64,000 nt of DNA from Actinomycetes bacterium (GTDB lineage Bacteria > Bacillota > Sulfobacillia > Sulfobacillales > JAIMBI01), in assembly GCA_023565505.1 (NCBI GenBank), contig JAIMBI010000011.1:22433-86432 (forward strand), read 5' to 3'. The notes under the pieces are model-generated. The model did no database searches, was not told the DNA's origin, and saw nothing but the letters and a program-made list of their open reading frames with translations. Shown piece after piece: positions 52,189 to 60,990 of this stretch. The position numbers and the translations under genes are program-made. How positions within the stretch are numbered: the first letter of the stretch is position 1; each line of letters begins with the position of its first letter.

Positions 52189-53608
52189 GCGGGACCTCGC
52201 CGCCATCGTGGGCGAGGCGTACGTCCAGACCGCGCCGGCCCTCCTCTCCGCCTACAGCTGCGACGGCTACACGCTGGAGACGGGCCGGCCGCGGGCGGTC
52301 GTCCTGCCCGCCGACGCGGAACAGGTGGCGGCGGTGGTGCGGCGCGTGGCGCAGGAAGGGGTGCCGCTGGTCGCCCGCGGCGCCGGGACCAGCCTGTCGG
52401 GCGGGGCCACGCCGCCGCCGGGGGCGGTGGTGGTGCACCTCTCCCGGATGAACCGGATTCGGGCCATCGACCCGGCCAACCGCATCGCGGAGGTGGAGCC
52501 GGCGGTGGTCAACGCCTGGGTGAGCCGGGCGGCCCGCCCGTACGGGCTCTTCTACGCCCCGGACCCGTCCTCGCAACAGGCGTGCACGATCGGCGGGAAC
52601 ATCGCCGAGAACGCGGGCGGCCCGCACTGTCTGAAGTACGGGGTGACCGTCAACCACGTGCTCATGGCGGACGTGGTGTGGGCCGACGGCAGCCGGGGCC
52701 GCGTGGGCAACCTGGCGGGCGACCCCGAGGGCGTGGACGTGCTCGGCCTGCTCGCCGGCTCCGAGGGCACGCTGGGCATCGTCACCCGCGCCTGGCTCCG
52801 GCTGGTGCCGCTGCCCGAGGCCTCGGCCACGCTGCAGGCGGTGTTCGACCGGGTGGAGGACGCGAGCGCGGCCGTTTCGGACATCATCGCCGCCGGCGTG
52901 ATCCCGTCGGCCCTGGAGATGATGGACCAACTCGCGGTCACGGCGGTGGAGCGGGGGAACTTTCGCGTCGGCTACCCCCTCGACCTGGGCGCCGTCCTCC
53001 TGGTGGAGCTCGACGGCACCGCCGAGGCCGTCTGGGAGGAGGCCGAGGCCGTCCTGGACCTCCTCCGCCGCCACCACGTCCGCTTCGCCCGGCGGGCCGA
53101 GACGGAGGCGGAGCGGACGCTGTGGTGGGCGAACCGCAAGACGGCGTTCGGGGCCATGGGGCTCATCTCGCCGCGCTACTACGTGCAGGACGGGGTGATC
53201 CCGCGCAGCCGCCTGCCGGAGGCGCTTCGGGCGATCGGCGACATCAGCCGGCGCTACGGGATCCGGATCGCCAACGTCTTCCACGCGGGCGACGGCAACC
53301 TGCATCCGTTGCTCCTCTACGACGACCGGGACCCGGACGAGGTGCGGCGGGTCGTGGCGGCCGGGCACGAGGTGCTGGCGGTGTGCGTGGCCCTCGGCGG
53401 CAGCATTACCGGCGAGCACGGGGTGGGCCTGGAGAAGCGGGACGACATGACGGTGCAGTTCGGCCCGGCCGAACTGGCGCTGCAGCAGGCCCTCAAGACG
53501 GCGTTCGACCCGGCGGGGATCCTCAACCCCGGCAAGCTGCTGCCCCGGCCCGGTCGGTGCGCCGCCGAATCGTGGACGGCCGTGGCCGCGGAGCCGGGGA
53601 GCGGCTAA
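52178..53608 (+). CDS. glcD: Glycolate oxidase FAD subunit GlcD
   Basis: A 476-residue flavoprotein of the FAD_binding_4/FAD-oxidase_C family, the catalytic subunit oxidising glycolate (or D-lactate) to glyoxylate. VPLVARGAGTSLSGGATPPP, PDPSSQQACTIGGNIAENAG and GLLAGSEGTLGIVTRAWLRL form the FAD site; the C-terminal NVFHAGDGNLHPLLLY and GSITGEHGVGLEKRDDM carry conserved histidines. GTG start, GGAGGAGG 9 bases upstream within glcF. With aceB across the promoter it forms the glycolate-to-malate route. Confidence 0.95.
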   Translation: MALERDLAAIVGEAYVQTAPALLSAYSCDGYTLETGRPRAVVLPADAEQVAAVVRRVAQEGVPLVARGAGTSLSGGATPPPGAVVVHLSRMNRIRAIDPANRIAEVEPAVVNAWVSRAARPYGLFYAPDPSSQQACTIGGNIAENAGGPHCLKYGVTVNHVLMADVVWADGSRGRVGNLAGDPEGVDVLGLLAGSEGTLGIVTRAWLRLVPLPEASATLQAVFDRVEDASAAVSDIIAAGVIPSALEMMDQLAVTAVERGNFRVGYPLDLGAVLLVELDGTAEAVWEEAEAVLDLLRRHHVRFARRAETEAERTLWWANRKTAFGAMGLISPRYYVQDGVIPRSRLPEALRAIGDISRRYGIRIANVFHAGDGNLHPLLLYDDRDPDEVRRVVAAGHEVLAVCVALGGSITGEHGVGLEKRDDMTVQFGPAELALQQALKTAFDPAGILNPGKLLPRPGRCAAESWTAVAAEPGSG

Positions 53609-53641
53609 GAAAGACCCGGAGACGGGCGCGGGGGGCGGGGG

Positions 53642-56194
53642 ATGGCGGTGGCGACGGACGCGGTCGTGGTGCCGGCCGAGGCGCTGGACGCCCTGCCGGA
53701 CGCCGTGGTGCTGCTGGACCGGGACGGCTCGGTCGCACGGGTGAATGCCGCGGCGGAAGTGTTGTGGCGGCGCCCCGCCGCCGACATCCGGGGGCGACGG
53801 TTCGAGACGTTGGTCGAGGCCGAGTCGGCCCGGGCCTGGGCGGCTGACGCTCCTTCCCGCCCGGCGGCGCTGGTCGTGGTGCTGCGCCGCGGCGACGGCA
53901 CGTCCTGCCCCGCCGCCGCGTGGACCCTTCCCGCCCGCACGGCGGCGGGCGACGCCGCGCGGCTCGTCGTGCTCCGCGCGACCGGGAGCGCCGCCGCGCC
54001 GGCGGGGGACGACGATCCGGCCCGCCTGCGGCTGATGGCGCTCCTCTACGGCGCGCTGGCCGAGACGCGCCGGATCCTGCGGGCCCGGGAGGCCGACCCG
54101 CCCGAGGTCGTGCTGACCGAGCTGGCGGAGCGCCTGGCGGAGTTGCTCGCCGCCCACCTGGTCTACGTGGGCGTGCTCGACCCGGGCGCGACCTGGGTGC
54201 GCGTCGTCGCCGCCGGGGGAGCGGCGCGGTCCTACGTGGAGGACCTCCGGGTGACGGACGACGCCGGTCGGGCCGAGGGCCGGGGGCCGGCGGGCGAGGC
54301 GCTCCGCCGGCTGGGGACCGTGCACAGCGACGTCCTGCATCCCGACTTCGCGCCCTGGCGGGCGCGGGCGGAGGCGTTCGGCCTCGGCGGCACGTGGGCG
54401 GCCGCGGCGCCCCTGCCCGACGGACGACGGGCCCTGTTCGCTCTGTACCACGGGGTCGAGACGGTCCCCGTGGGCCTCGAGGATCTGTTCGTCCAACTGG
54501 CCCGGGAGGTGGCCGACTTCCTCGTCCGCCACGACGCGGCCCGGCGTCTGGCCCGCCTGGAGCAGTACCGGGAGGCCCACCGGGCGATGCAGGAACGCTT
54601 CTTCGCCGGCGCCGACGCGACCGACGTGCTGGGGGCGATGGCGGACACCCTGGTGCGCTCGACGGACGCCCAGGCGGTCGACGTCCTGGTCCCCGACGCC
54701 GACGGGCGGAGGCTCCGGCGGTTGTGCGTCGCCGGTCCGCTGGCGGCCTTCATGGAAGAGCTGCCCACTCCGGCCCTCGACGTCCCGGCGACGCCCGGCG
54801 AAGTGCCCCTGCCCACCCGGGTCTGGCACGCGCGCCGCCCCCTGCTCGTGCGCCATCCGGCGCGGGACGCGGCGATGCCGGGCCGTTGGCGCGAGTCGCC
54901 GCTCGACGCCATGGGGGCCGTGGCGGGATGGCCCATCCCCCATCCCCGCCGCCCGGAACCGGTCGGGGTGGTCACCATCGTCGGTCGGGATCCCGAGACC
55001 TTCACCCCCGAAGTGTCGGAACTGGTCACGGCCATCACCCGCTCGGCCGCGATGGCGCTCGCCCAGATCGAGGACCGGCAGGAAATCGCGCGGCTGAGCC
55101 GGTTCCAGCAGGCGGCGCTCGCGGCCCAGCAGGCCTTTCTCGCCGCGGCCGACCCGCCGGCCCTCTACGCGCGGCTGGTCGACCTCCTGGTGCGCGAGGC
55201 CGGTGCCTTCGGCGCCTACGTGGCCGTGCCCCGGGGCGGCGGCCCCCGGCTGGAGGTGGTGGCGGCGGCCGCGCGGGAACCGGACCTCGAATACGCGCTG
55301 CGGCGGCTGAAACCCTCCGCGCGGGCGGACCGCCGGCCGTGGGGCCAGTTGTTCTGCAGCCAGGCCTACCGCGAGCGGCGGCCGGTCGGCCCGGCGGACC
55401 CGGCGGCGCATGCGCCCGTGCGGCGGCTTCTGGCCTCGCTGCCGGCGCTGGCCGGGCTGCGGGCCGTGATGGCGTGGCCGGTGCCGGTGGCGGACGACGC
55501 CCCCCCGGAGGCCGTGGTGGCCGTCCTGGCGGACGACCCGCACTACTTCGCGCCCGGGTTGCTGGGACTGCTGGGACAGTTGGTGGAGAGCCTACGCCTC
55601 GCCCTGGTGCGGCTTAAGGCCAGCGCCGAGATCGCCCGGCTGGCCCAGTGCGACCCGCTGACCGGGCTGGCCAACCGGCGCGGTCTCGACGACATCCTGG
55701 AGCAGGCCCTGGCGCGCGCTCGGCGCCACGGCAGCCGGGTGGCCGTGTGCATGCTCGACCTCGACGACTTCAAGGCGGTCAACGACCACTACGGCCACGA
55801 GGGGGGCGACCGGGTGCTGCAGGAGGTCGCCCGGCGCCTCGAAGGGGCCGTGCGGAAGTCGGACGGCGTCGCCCGACTCGGCGGCGACGAGTTCGTCCTG
55901 GTGCTGGAGGACCTCAAGGCTCCCGAGGACGTGGATGCCGCCCTGGGCAAGGTGGTCCGGGCAGTGTCGGCGCCCTGCCCGGTCGGAGACGGGCGGACGG
56001 TCGACGTGCGGGCGAGCATCGGGGCGGCGCTCTTCCCCGACGACGGGGAGCGTCCGCAGGATCTCCTGCGGCGGGCCGACCGGGCTCTTTACGTGACGAA
56101 GGCCCGCAAGGGCGGGCGGCGGCGCGACTGGTTCCGCCTCGGGGCATCGCGGGGGAGCCGGTCCGACCGCCCGGCGCGCGGGCCGTCCGCCTGA
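53642..56194 (+). CDS. PAS-GAF-GGDEF diguanylate cyclase
   Basis: An 850-residue soluble signalling enzyme making cyclic di-GMP. An N-terminal PAS-like part (LDALPDAVVLLDRDGSVARV) is followed by about three GAF-like modules and a C-terminal GGDEF domain opening with CDPLTGLANRRGLDDIL. The active-site GGDEF is at 747-751, and an RxxD inhibitory site (R738-D741) five residues before it suggests product feedback. No membrane helix or EAL domain is seen. ATG after a G-rich stretch, 33 bases after glcD, so it may be co-transcribed with the glc genes. What the GAF modules bind is unknown. Confidence 0.92.
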   Translation: MAVATDAVVVPAEALDALPDAVVLLDRDGSVARVNAAAEVLWRRPAADIRGRRFETLVEAESARAWAADAPSRPAALVVVLRRGDGTSCPAAAWTLPARTAAGDAARLVVLRATGSAAAPAGDDDPARLRLMALLYGALAETRRILRAREADPPEVVLTELAERLAELLAAHLVYVGVLDPGATWVRVVAAGGAARSYVEDLRVTDDAGRAEGRGPAGEALRRLGTVHSDVLHPDFAPWRARAEAFGLGGTWAAAAPLPDGRRALFALYHGVETVPVGLEDLFVQLAREVADFLVRHDAARRLARLEQYREAHRAMQERFFAGADATDVLGAMADTLVRSTDAQAVDVLVPDADGRRLRRLCVAGPLAAFMEELPTPALDVPATPGEVPLPTRVWHARRPLLVRHPARDAAMPGRWRESPLDAMGAVAGWPIPHPRRPEPVGVVTIVGRDPETFTPEVSELVTAITRSAAMALAQIEDRQEIARLSRFQQAALAAQQAFLAAADPPALYARLVDLLVREAGAFGAYVAVPRGGGPRLEVVAAAAREPDLEYALRRLKPSARADRRPWGQLFCSQAYRERRPVGPADPAAHAPVRRLLASLPALAGLRAVMAWPVPVADDAPPEAVVAVLADDPHYFAPGLLGLLGQLVESLRLALVRLKASAEIARLAQCDPLTGLANRRGLDDILEQALARARRHGSRVAVCMLDLDDFKAVNDHYGHEGGDRVLQEVARRLEGAVRKSDGVARLGGDEFVLVLEDLKAPEDVDAALGKVVRAVSAPCPVGDGRTVDVRASIGAALFPDDGERPQDLLRRADRALYVTKARKGGRRRDWFRLGASRGSRSDRPARGPSA

Positions 56195-56209
56195 CGGGCG
56201 ACCCGGCGG

Positions 56210-56233
56210 CCCGCCGGCGCGGGAGGTTTTTTT
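56210..56233 (+). terminator. Intrinsic terminator after the first GGDEF gene
   Basis: CCCGC-CGGC-GCGGG hairpin, then AGG and seven T's. It ends 13 bases before the LexA box, so read-through into the SOS cassette would be limited. This is one of few hairpins in the window with a T-tract. Confidence 0.65.
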
Positions 56234-56245
56234 ACGCATCGGATT

Positions 56246-56264
56246 CGAACATGTGTTCTATAAT
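56246..56264 (+). promoter_or_regulatory. LexA (SOS) box overlapping a -10 hexamer
   Basis: CGAACATGTGTTCT matches the Gram-positive LexA consensus CGAACRNRYGTTYG at 13 of 14 positions. The perfect -10 TATAAT (56259-56264) starts on its last base, so bound LexA would block RNA polymerase. The site lies 52 bases before the ImuB-like start. A convincing -35 is not visible. It implies DNA-damage induction of the three genes that follow. Confidence 0.85.
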
Positions 56265-56315
56265 AGGGGGGCCGACGGGCGTACCGGCGGTGCAGCGAGA
56301 CGGGGAGCGACCGAC

Positions 56316-57407
56316 ATGCACGGGATGTACTGCGCCGTGGCCCTGCAGGAACTGGCGTGGAGCGGCCGCCGTCCGGCGGGACCCTACGTGGTCGTGCGCG
56401 ACGGACGCGTCTTCGACGCCGCGGTCGCGGTCTTCGACCGTGGCGTCGACTGGGGGATGCCGGCCGCCGAGCTCCGGTGGCGGGTGCCCGACGTGCCCCT
56501 CGTGGCTTGGCGACCGGGCCTGTTCGAGGAGACGGCCCGGACCCTGCGCGAGACCCTGGAGCGGACGGGGACCGGGTCTTCCGTGGAGGACGAGCGGGGC
56601 GGGGTCGTCGGCCTGCCGGCGCCGACGGCGGAGGACTGGGCGGCGCTGGTGCGGACGTTGGTCCCGCATCGGGCCGGCCGGGTCCGCGGCGGCCTCGCGC
56701 CCCATCCGCTGCTGGCGCGCTGGGTGGCACGGGCCGGTCCGGGCCTGGGACTCGAGGCCTGGGCGGTGCCGGGGGGGTGCCTGTGGGTGTGCGGGCCGGA
56801 AGCCGCCGAGCGGATCTGGGCGACCGTTCCGCTGGGCATCCTGCCGGTCCGGGCGACGGAGCGGCGGCGGTGGCGCCAACTGGGTTTCCGGCGGGTGGGC
56901 GACGTGCCGGGGCTGGCCCGCCGTTGGGCCCAAGCCGTCGCCCCGCGATGGGCCGGGGAGGAGACCGTGACCGTGGAGCTCCGTTTCGAGGCCCCCTTGG
57001 AGGAAGGATTAACGGCCGCGGTGGACGAGTTGGCCCGGCGCCTGGCGGAGGATCTCGGCCGCCGGCACCAGGCGGCGCGCACGGTGCGGGCGGTGTGGAC
57101 GCCCGAGCAAGGGCCGCCGGTGGTCCGCCGGCGGACGTGGCCGACGGCGGCCGTCGCCCGTCGGGACTGGATGGCCCGGATCTGGGGTCTGCTGCAGCCG
57201 TGGCCGTCCGTGGCGCCGATGGCCCTGGCGCTGGAAGCCCGGGATCTGGAGCCGGCCGTCCCCGTCCAGGAGCGGTGGGGGTTCGCGGGCGGGACGCCGC
57301 TTCGGGCCCGGCCCCCGGACGCGGCGGTCGTGCCGATCCTGTCGCTCTACGAACGGCGCTGGCAGTACTGGGACCCCCTGCGGCGGATCAGGGCGACGGA
57401 GGGGTGA
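56316..57407 (+). CDS. ImuB-like Y-family DNA polymerase homologue, catalytic residues missing
   Basis: A 363-residue protein of the DNA polymerase Y family as found in ImuB/DnaE2 mutagenesis cassettes. The N-terminus (MHGMYCAVALQEL) replaces the V-D-M-D-x-F-F-A active site of Pol IV with uncharged residues, and the S-I-D-E motif is also not preserved, so it should be a non-catalytic adaptor. A helix-hairpin-helix-like thumb segment (ERRRWRQLGFRRVGDVPGLA) and a little-finger-type region remain. No obvious clamp-binding motif at the C-terminus. ATG 56316 is 8 bases after GGGGAG and downstream of the SOS promoter; an earlier in-frame GTG lies inside the LexA box. It probably recruits the DnaE2 polymerase encoded two genes on. 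Confidence 0.8.
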   Translation: MHGMYCAVALQELAWSGRRPAGPYVVVRDGRVFDAAVAVFDRGVDWGMPAAELRWRVPDVPLVAWRPGLFEETARTLRETLERTGTGSSVEDERGGVVGLPAPTAEDWAALVRTLVPHRAGRVRGGLAPHPLLARWVARAGPGLGLEAWAVPGGCLWVCGPEAAERIWATVPLGILPVRATERRRWRQLGFRRVGDVPGLARRWAQAVAPRWAGEETVTVELRFEAPLEEGLTAAVDELARRLAEDLGRRHQAARTVRAVWTPEQGPPVVRRRTWPTAAVARRDWMARIWGLLQPWPSVAPMALALEARDLEPAVPVQERWGFAGGTPLRARPPDAAVVPILSLYERRWQYWDPLRRIRATEG

Positions 57408-57409
57408 CC

Positions 57410-57658
57410 ATGGCGGTGCGTTGGATGCCGATCCGGGTGATGACGGCCGCCGGCGATCCGTTGCGGCCGACGGCGTTCTGGTGGCGGCGGCGGCGCTACC
57501 GCGTCGACCGGGTGCAGGAGCAGTGGCAGGACGCCGGCGCGTGGTGGGCCGGCGAGGCGCCGCGCTGGTTCTTCCGCCTCGAGGCCGAAGGCGGCCTGTA
57601 CGAGGTGGCGGCGGATGCGGACGGCCGCCGGTGGTGGATGTACCGGATCTTCGACTAG
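57410..57658 (+). CDS. Small Trp/Arg-rich protein, DUF6504-like
   Basis: An 82-residue protein between the ImuB-like and DnaE2 genes, starting 2 bases after the ImuB-like stop. It is rich in Trp and Arg: PTAFWWRRRRYRVDRVQEQW, then WWAGEAPRWFFRLEAEGGLY and RRWWMYRIFD. This resembles DUF6504, small proteins linked to Y-family polymerase genes. Basic and aromatic residues suggest nucleic-acid or polymerase contact. Its tight place inside an SOS operon points to an accessory of the mutasome; function is not established. Confidence 0.8.
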   Translation: MAVRWMPIRVMTAAGDPLRPTAFWWRRRRYRVDRVQEQWQDAGAWWAGEAPRWFFRLEAEGGLYEVAADADGRRWWMYRIFD

Positions 57659-57733
57659 TCGGAGGCGGGTCGGCCGCCGGGCCCCGGCACGCTCCGGCGC
57701 GCCGCCCGAGGCGACAGGCAGGAGCCGACTGAG

Positions 57734-60700
57734 ATGACCGTCAACGTGCAACTCCACGTACACTCCGCCTTCTCGTTCCTCGAGGGGACTGACTGGCCCC
57801 GCGACCTGGTGCGGATCGCAGCGGAACGGGGCGTGACCACCCTGGCCCTGGTCGACATGCACCGGGTCTCGGGGATGGTGGATTTCCTCGAGGCGGCCGC
57901 CCAGGCGGGGATCAAGGGGGTGGCGGGCGCCACCGTGGAATTGGCGGAGGGCGGCCGGCTGGTGCTGCTGGCGCCGGATCCGGCCCGCTACCCCCAGCTC
58001 ATGCGGCTTCTCACCCATGCCCACGAGGATCATCCGCGGGGGGCGCCCCGCGTGGACTGGGCGGCCTTGGAGGCCTGGGGGCCGGGGTTGGTGGCGTTGA
58101 GCGGCGGGCGGCGCGGCTGCCTCGACCGGCGGATCGTCGCCGGGCGGCGGCGCGAGGCGGAGGCCCTGGCCCGCCGGCTTCAGCGCGTCTTCGGCGGCGA
58201 CTTCTACCTCGAGGTGGGCGCGGGGTGGCTCCCGGGCGACCGGGCGGTGCGGCGGGCGCTCCGTGATCTGGGCGAGGCGCTCGGCTTGGCGGTGGTGGCC
58301 GCCCCGGAGGTGCATCACGCCCGCGCCGAGGATTTCGCCCTCTATGACGTGTTGACGGCAATCCGGCTGGGGTTGCCGGTCGAGGTGCCCCATCCCGACC
58401 GCCCGCTCAACGCCGAACAGCATCTGAAGCGGCGGGAGGAGATCGCGCGGGCGCTCGAGGATCTGGCCGGCCCGGCGCTCCGTACCGCCGACGCCCTGGG
58501 GGAGCGGCTCGAGCCGCCGGCCCTCCTGGGCGTGCGGCGGGTGCCCCGGTTCGGCGAACCGCGGGCGGCCTTCCGCACGCTCGCCCGCCACGTGTGGGAG
58601 GGAGCGCGGCGGCGCTACGGGGATCGGCTGGAGCGGGTGCGGCCGCGCATCCGGCACGAGTTGGCCATCATCCGGGATCTCGACTTTGCCGACTACTTCC
58701 TCGTGGTCGAGGATGTGGCGCGGTTTGCCCGGCGGCGGGGCATCCGCTTCGCCGGGCGGGGATCCGCGGCCGACTCGGTGGTGGCCTACTGTCTCGGGAT
58801 CACCCAGGTGGACGCGGCGGCCCGCGAACTCCTCTTCGAACGGTTCCTGAGCCGCGAGCGGGCGGAGACGCCCGACATCGACATCGACTTCGACGCCCGG
58901 TACCGCGACGAAGTGGCGGCGTACGTGCGGAGCCGCTACGGTCCGGACCGGGTGGCCAGCGTGGCGACGTACCAGACGTTCCGCGGGCGCTTGGCCGTGC
59001 GTCAGGTCGGCAAGGCGCTGGGGTTTCCCCCGGAGGAGCTCGACCGGCTGGCCAAGGCGCTGCCGCCGCGCCGGCTGGAACGCGTGCTGGAGGACTGGGA
59101 GGCGATTCCGGAGATCCGGGCGCTGGGTCTGTCCCCGCGCTGGCGGGAGGTGCTCGTCTGGGCGGCGCGGGCCGAAGGGCTGCCGCGCCACCTGGGCACG
59201 CATCTCGGTGGCCTGGTTGTCGGAGGAGAGCCGCTGGAGCAGGTCATGCCGTTCGAGACCTCGGCCAAAGGGGTGCGGGTAGGCCAGTTCGACAAGCGGG
59301 ACGTGGAGGCGCTCGGCCTGCTCAAGCTCGATCTCCTGTCGCTCAGGACGTTCTCGGCCATCGAGCTGGCGGTGGGGGAGATCCGGCGGACGGAGCCGAC
59401 GTTCGACGACGCGCGCATCCCGCCCGAGGATCCCGCCGTGTACCAGGCCCTCGGGGCGGGCGACAGCATCGGCGTCTTCCAGCTCGAGAGCCCGGCCCAG
59501 CGGGCGCTGGCGCGACGCCTGCAACCGGACCGCTACGAGGACCTGGTGGCCAGTCTGGCGCTCATCCGCCCGGGTCCCATCAAAGGCAACATGGTCGACC
59601 CGTTCGTGGCGCGCCGGCGCGGGCTCGAGCCGGTCACCTACCTCCATCCCGACCTGGAGCCGATCCTGCGCAAGACCTACGGCGTGGTGCTGTTCCAGGA
59701 ACAGGTGATCGCCATCGCCAGCCAGTTGGCGGGTTTTACGCCGGGCGAGGCGGATCGGTTGCGGCGGGTCATGACCCACGGGCGATCGGTCGAGGAGATG
59801 GAGCGGCTCGGCGAGGAGTTCCGGGCCAAGGCGCGGGCCCGGGGTGTGGCGCCCGAGGTGGCCGAGGCTGTGTTCGGGCAGATCGTGGGCTACGCCAGCT
59901 ACGGATTCAACGAGGCGCATGCGGCGGCCTTCGCGGAGACGGCCTACCGCACCGCCTACCTGCTCCGGCATTACCCCGGCCCCTACTTCGCCGGGCTGCT
60001 CAACGCCCAACCGATGGGCTACTACCCGCCCGACGTGCTGGTGACCGAGGCGCGTCGCTACGGGATCGCCATCCTGCCCGTGGACATCAACGTCAGCGGC
60101 GCGGGGTTCGAGTGGGTGCCGGAGGCCGGTGCCATCCGGGTCGGGCTGGCGGCCGTCGGAGGGATCGGGCCGGACGCCGCCCGGGCCGTGGTGGCGGCGC
60201 GCCGCGCGCGGCCGTTTCGCGACCCGCAGGACGTGCTCCGGCGCACGCCGTTGACGAGGGATCAGGTGGCGGCCGCGATCCGGGTGGGGGCCTTCGACGC
60301 GCTGGATCCCGACCGCGACCGGTGGCTTGAGAGCCTGGCGGTCGACAATCCCCTCGGGGTCCTGCCACCCCCGTCGGGACGGTCGTGGTCGCTGGCGGAA
60401 CGACTCGCATGGGAGTACCGGATCCTCGGGTTCGGGCAGACCGCGCAGGGGATGGCGATCTACCGGCCCTGGCTTCCGTCCCGGGTCTGGTCGACCTGTG
60501 CCGCGGCCGCCGCCGCTCCCGACGGGACGCCGGTGCGCGTGGCCGGCTGGGCGATCCGGCCGCACCGGCCGCCGACGCGGAGCGGACGGCTCGTCGTCTT
60601 CTTTTCCCTGCTCGACGAGACGGGGTTGTTGGATGCTTCCCTGGACGAGCGGGGGTACCAGCGGTTCGGGCAGTGGTTGTTCGGGAGTCGCGCCGGCGGC

Positions 60701-60799
60701 GTGCTGAGCGTCTACGGCCGCATGCGCCAGAGCACCCTCGTGGTCCGGACCCTCGCACCCTGGGCCCCGCCGCCCGGGTCCCGCGCCGCGACGCGTTGA
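57734..60799 (+). CDS. dnaE2: Error-prone DNA polymerase III alpha-type, DnaE2/ImuC
   Basis: A 1021-residue C-family polymerase. The N-terminal PHP domain begins VQLHVHSAFSFLEGTDWP; the palm holds FAGRGSAADSVVAYCLGITQ, the aspartates of TPDIDIDFDAR (D381, D383) and D533 in LLKLDLLSLRTFSAI. Fingers-domain motifs include ASLALIRPGPIKGNMVDPF, KTYGVVLFQEQVIAIA and YGFNEAHAAAFAETAYRTAY; the C-terminus has a helix-hairpin-helix and OB-like region. Shorter than replicative DnaE (about 1160) and linked to an ImuB-like gene, it fits DnaE2, which does translesion synthesis after DNA damage. ATG with GGAG 10 bases upstream. Confidence 0.92.
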   Translation: MTVNVQLHVHSAFSFLEGTDWPRDLVRIAAERGVTTLALVDMHRVSGMVDFLEAAAQAGIKGVAGATVELAEGGRLVLLAPDPARYPQLMRLLTHAHEDHPRGAPRVDWAALEAWGPGLVALSGGRRGCLDRRIVAGRRREAEALARRLQRVFGGDFYLEVGAGWLPGDRAVRRALRDLGEALGLAVVAAPEVHHARAEDFALYDVLTAIRLGLPVEVPHPDRPLNAEQHLKRREEIARALEDLAGPALRTADALGERLEPPALLGVRRVPRFGEPRAAFRTLARHVWEGARRRYGDRLERVRPRIRHELAIIRDLDFADYFLVVEDVARFARRRGIRFAGRGSAADSVVAYCLGITQVDAAARELLFERFLSRERAETPDIDIDFDARYRDEVAAYVRSRYGPDRVASVATYQTFRGRLAVRQVGKALGFPPEELDRLAKALPPRRLERVLEDWEAIPEIRALGLSPRWREVLVWAARAEGLPRHLGTHLGGLVVGGEPLEQVMPFETSAKGVRVGQFDKRDVEALGLLKLDLLSLRTFSAIELAVGEIRRTEPTFDDARIPPEDPAVYQALGAGDSIGVFQLESPAQRALARRLQPDRYEDLVASLALIRPGPIKGNMVDPFVARRRGLEPVTYLHPDLEPILRKTYGVVLFQEQVIAIASQLAGFTPGEADRLRRVMTHGRSVEEMERLGEEFRAKARARGVAPEVAEAVFGQIVGYASYGFNEAHAAAFAETAYRTAYLLRHYPGPYFAGLLNAQPMGYYPPDVLVTEARRYGIAILPVDINVSGAGFEWVPEAGAIRVGLAAVGGIGPDAARAVVAARRARPFRDPQDVLRRTPLTRDQVAAAIRVGAFDALDPDRDRWLESLAVDNPLGVLPPPSGRSWSLAERLAWEYRILGFGQTAQGMAIYRPWLPSRVWSTCAAAAAAPDGTPVRVAGWAIRPHRPPTRSGRLVVFFSLLDETGLLDASLDERGYQRFGQWLFGSRAGGVLSVYGRMRQSTLVVRTLAPWAPPPGSRAATR

Positions 60800-60893
60800 C
60801 CCCGAGCCCGGGCGTGCGCCCGCGCGCGGACGCGACCGGACCGCTGATCTTTTTCTAATGCCTGTAAAGGATGGGAGACCAAACCAGCGAAGA

Positions 60894-60899
60894 TATAAT
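60894..60899 (+). promoter_or_regulatory. -10 box upstream of the second GGDEF gene
   Basis: A perfect TATAAT in an AT-rich island within the 190-base gap after dnaE2. A TTTTT run at 60850 upstream could end dnaE2 transcription. No good -35 is seen. It would start RNA about 85 bases before the proposed ACG start. Confidence 0.45.
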
Positions 60900-60990
60900 G
60901 GCGAATGGGTCGGAGGCAGGCGACGTCGCCGGTCGGGGCTGAGGGCGCGAAGCGGGCACCCTCTCGTAGCAGAATGCCGAGGGATTCCCT

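Noticed and set aside
51986..55543. 1185-codon open frame on the minus strand
   Set aside because: Antisense to glcD and the GGDEF gene; composition is His/Arg/Pro/Gly-rich and no family motif is seen.
57347..60565. 1072-codon open frame on the minus strand
   Set aside because: Antisense shadow of dnaE2 with no recognisable domain.
60841..60900. c-di-GMP riboswitch before the second GGDEF gene
   Set aside because: The AT-rich island does not show the conserved GEMM core; only a -10 box can be supported.
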